In this document: in pieces, positions 14,429-15,746 of the stretch
Position numbering within the stretch: position 1 is the first letter of the stretch
How the letters are laid out: each line of letters starts with the position of its first letter
Assembly: GCA_946406275.1 (NCBI GenBank)
Contig: CAMJJZ010000022.1
Span: forward strand, 1-15,746
From: an uncultured Bacteroidales bacterium
Lineage (GTDB): Bacteria; Bacteroidota; Bacteroidia; Bacteroidales; UBA932
Length of the DNA stretch: 15,746 nt
Direction: 5' to 3'
Translations under genes and position numbers: made by a program
The notes under the pieces: generated by a model
Databases searched by the model: none
What the model was told of the DNA's origin: nothing
What the model saw: the letters and a program-made list of their open reading frames with translations, nothing else

Positions 14429-15144
14429 TTGAGGTAGGGCTTTAACTGTTTCCAGGAAAGGGTTGCGGACACTATTCCAAGCGCGTAGGGGCCAACCTCG
14501 TAAGGCTGGAATATCCACTGTACGCCGTCCGGGCCCACGGAGAAATTATTGTTGGGGACGATTAGCTCCGCGTCCACCAGTTCCACCAGCTCCTGGTCTT
14601 CCTGTTCCATGGAGGAAAGGACCGCCTGGCGGAGCATTTCCGCTACGGGCTTGGCGTAGCCATCGGCAAAAAGATCCGCCTCCGTGACGATGTTCCCGTC
14701 TTTGCCGAAGACGATGGGGCTGACGGTCTGGATGCCGTGGGGGCCTCCCCTGTAGCTGTAGTATGTGAGGACGTAGTTCTTCCAGGACTTGTACGATTTT
14801 GTGAAGGCGCCGTCTATGCGGTCTTCCCAGGAGACGGTTTCCTGGCCGGAATTCTCCGTAAGGAACTCGTCCATAAGGTTTTCACGATATGCGCCGGCGG
14901 CCTCTTCCACCGTCCCGGTCCAGTCCTCGAAGTCCAGGGCGCCGGACAGGAGGGCCTGGTTCACGGCATCCCCAACGGCACCTCCGCCTTTCACGTATTC
15001 CAGGGAGATGGACATGAGCAGGGAGTCTGCGGAGCCTTCCCGTGCGGGCATTGCGATATCGTCCGTATACGTGCCCGTGCGGAAAGATCCATGGCAGCCG
15101 GCGGCAAGGAGGGCGATGAATATCAGGAGGATGGACTTTTTCAT
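14425..15144 (-). CDS. DUF3298 (RsiV-like) lipoprotein
   Basis: This 239-residue protein begins with a lipoprotein signal peptide, MKKSILLIFIALLAAGC, lipidated at C17. The mature part matches the DUF4163/DUF3298 arrangement: YYSYRGGPHG at about 128-137 and the C-terminal landmark FQPYEVGPYALG (212-223). DUF3298 domains occur in the extracytoplasmic part of Bacillus RsiV, where they bind lysozyme, and in peptidoglycan deacetylase PdaC. A wall-related ligand is therefore possible but is inference only. It is the first gene of a minus-strand operon, overlapping the MGMT-like gene by 4 nt (ATGA), and is divergent from rpsL. Confidence 0.88.
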   Translation of the reverse strand: MKKSILLIFIALLAAGCHGSFRTGTYTDDIAMPAREGSADSLLMSISLEYVKGGGAVGDAVNQALLSGALDFEDWTGTVEEAAGAYRENLMDEFLTENSGQETVSWEDRIDGAFTKSYKSWKNYVLTYYSYRGGPHGIQTVSPIVFGKDGNIVTEADLFADGYAKPVAEMLRQAVLSSMEQEDQELVELVDAELIVPNNNFSVGPDGVQWIFQPYEVGPYALGIVSATLSWKQLKPYLK

Positions 15145-15149
15145 ATCTG

Positions 15150-15157
15150 CGAATATA
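15150..15157 (-). promoter_or_regulatory. Possible -7 box of the DUF3298-MGMT-acyltransferase operon
   Basis: The minus strand reads TATATTCG, one mismatch from TAnnTTTG, ending 5 nt before the ATG at 15144. The spacing equals that of the cotH-like gene, which would again mean an almost leaderless transcript. No TTTG is seen at the right distance upstream, so this is weak. Confidence 0.3.
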
Positions 15158-15192
15158 GTGATTTTTTTTCACTCCTAATAACTGTTGAAAAC

Positions 15193-15224
15193 TTTGTTAA
15201 TTACATTTTTTTTACGTACCTTTG
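15193..15224 (+). promoter_or_regulatory. Consensus promoter of the str operon
   Basis: TTTG at 15193-15196 and TACCTTTG at 15217-15224 lie 20 bp apart, a full match to the Bacteroidota promoter consensus. The start point should be a few bases after 15224, giving an rpsL leader of about 65-70 nt. Confidence 0.85.
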
Positions 15225-15230
15225 CAACCC

Positions 15231-15261
15231 ATTTTTGCGCGGACATAAGACGCGTAAAAGT
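15231..15261 (+). promoter_or_regulatory. Hairpin at the 5' end of the rpsL leader
   Basis: Arms at 15231-15241 (ATTTTTGCGCG) and 15251-15261 (CGCGTAAAAGT) pair over 11 bp with two G-U pairs and a 9-nt loop. It lies immediately after the predicted start point and 34 nt before the rpsL ATG, and is followed by A/T-rich sequence without a T-tract, so it is not a terminator. It could stabilise the mRNA or act as a binding site for a ribosomal protein; the sequence does not decide. Confidence 0.55.
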
Positions 15262-15295
15262 GGAAGTAACTTAAATTATTTATTAACAAACATTT

Positions 15296-15679
15296 ATGCC
15301 TACTATTCAACAACTTGTCCGTAAAGGACGCGAGCAGCTCGAAGTAAAGAGCAAGTCTCGTGCGTTGGATGCTTGCCCTCAGAAGCGTGGTGTTTGTCTG
15401 CGTGTTTACACGACGACTCCTAAAAAGCCGAACTCCGCTATGCGTAAAGTAGCCCGTGTTCGTCTTTCCAACGCCAAAGAGGTCAATGCCTACATCCCGG
15501 GCGAAGGCCACAACCTCCAGGAACACAGCATCGTGCTGGTTCGTGGCGGCCGTGTAAAGGACCTTCCCGGTGTACGTTACCACATCCTTAGAGGAGCTTT
15601 GGATACCGCCGGCGTGGACGGACGTACTCAGTCCCGTTCTCTCTATGGCGCAAAACGTCCTAAGAAATCTAAGAAGTAA
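15296..15679 (+). CDS. rpsL: 30S ribosomal protein S12
   Basis: This 127-residue protein is uS12, which lines the decoding centre. It begins [14 protein letters not shown] and contains [20 protein letters not shown] (residues 27-46), [20 protein letters not shown], and [19 protein letters not shown]. The lysines linked to streptomycin resistance when mutated in other bacteria, in TPKKPNS and GGRVKDLPG, are the wild-type residues. The aspartate in VKDLPG that can be methylthiolated is also present. It has a clear promoter and leader hairpin and is the first gene of the str operon, followed by rpsG after 33 nt. Confidence 0.98.
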   Translation: MPTIQQLVRKGREQLEVKSKSRALDACPQKRGVCLRVYTTTPKKPNSAMRKVARVRLSNAKEVNAYIPGEGHNLQEHSIVLVRGGRVKDLPGVRYHILRGALDTAGVDGRTQSRSLYGAKRPKKSKK

Positions 15680-15712
15680 TCACCTAATTTTTCACCTTTA
15701 ACATTTTTCAAA

Positions 15713-15746
15713 ATGAGAAAAGCGAAGCCTAAAAAGAGGATTCTAC
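15713..15746 (+). CDS. rpsG: 30S ribosomal protein S7 (5' part, runs off the window)
   Basis: Only eleven codons are visible, starting at ATG 15713 and reading MRKAKPKKRIL. This matches the usual N-terminus of Bacteroidota uS7 and the position directly after rpsL is the standard str operon order, so the call is strong despite the short stretch. S7 nucleates assembly of the 30S head. Confidence 0.88.
   Translation, partial: MRKAKPKKRIL

Noticed and set aside
14429..14518. 30-codon N-terminal extension of the MGMT-like gene from an upstream start
   Set aside because: It would overlap the DUF3298 coding region, its sequence does not resemble the family, and the ATG at 14428 forms a neat ATGA junction like the next gene pair.

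Overview
The window looks like chromosomal DNA from a Bacteroidales-type member of the Bacteroidota, with a fairly GC-rich coding fraction. The evidence is: (i) Bacteroidota-type promoters, a TAnnTTTG -7 box with TTTG 19-20 bp upstream, before the tRNA and rpsL; (ii) almost no Shine-Dalgarno sequences before start codons, with rplO as the striking exception; (iii) the gene content, including a CotH-kinase lipoprotein, a FucP/GluP-type sugar transporter, a DUF3298 lipoprotein and a secreted GH3; and (iv) the protein sequences themselves, such as the L36, S7 N-terminus and methionine aminopeptidase types. I cannot fix the family or genus from sequence alone.

Layout. Positions 1-6417 (+) are the end of the spc operon and the whole alpha operon, in canonical order: rpsE (3' part), rpmD, rplO, secY, map, infA, rpmJ, rpsM, rpsK, rpsD, rpoA, rplQ. 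A hairpin terminator closes it at about 6437-6470. Positions 6536-9934 (+) form a three-gene sugar module: a FucP/GluP-family MFS permease, a ROK sugar kinase and a GH3 lipoprotein of the NagZ type. The likely logic is release of an amino sugar outside or in the periplasm, import, then phosphorylation. Positions 9962-11638 (+) hold a CotH-kinase lipoprotein with its own -7 box only 5 nt before the ATG. A convergent OmpA-type lipoprotein (minus strand, 11700-12380) shares a two-way hairpin terminator with it. A single tRNA-Gly(GCC) with a textbook Bacteroidota promoter sits at 12515-12590. Positions 12633-15144 (minus) are a tightly coupled three-gene operon read right to left: DUF3298 lipoprotein, divergent MGMT-like protein, and PlsC-type acyltransferase with an inserted zinc ribbon. 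Each junction is a 4-nt ATGA overlap. Diverging from it is the str operon, with rpsL complete and only the start of rpsG, preceded by a clear promoter and a hairpin at the mRNA 5' end.

Most of the window is ordinary housekeeping sequence. The points most worth a second look are: a roughly 30-bp hairpin repeat present twice in opposite orientation and used as a terminator; the altered active-site surroundings of the MGMT-like protein (PCHL instead of PCHR, and a replaced lid loop) and its coupling to an acyltransferase; the probable leaderless cotH transcript; the lone strong Shine-Dalgarno before rplO; the rpsL leader hairpin; and the placement of the str operon downstream of the alpha operon. 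I see no CRISPR array, insertion sequence, integrase, phage gene or clear novel defence system.
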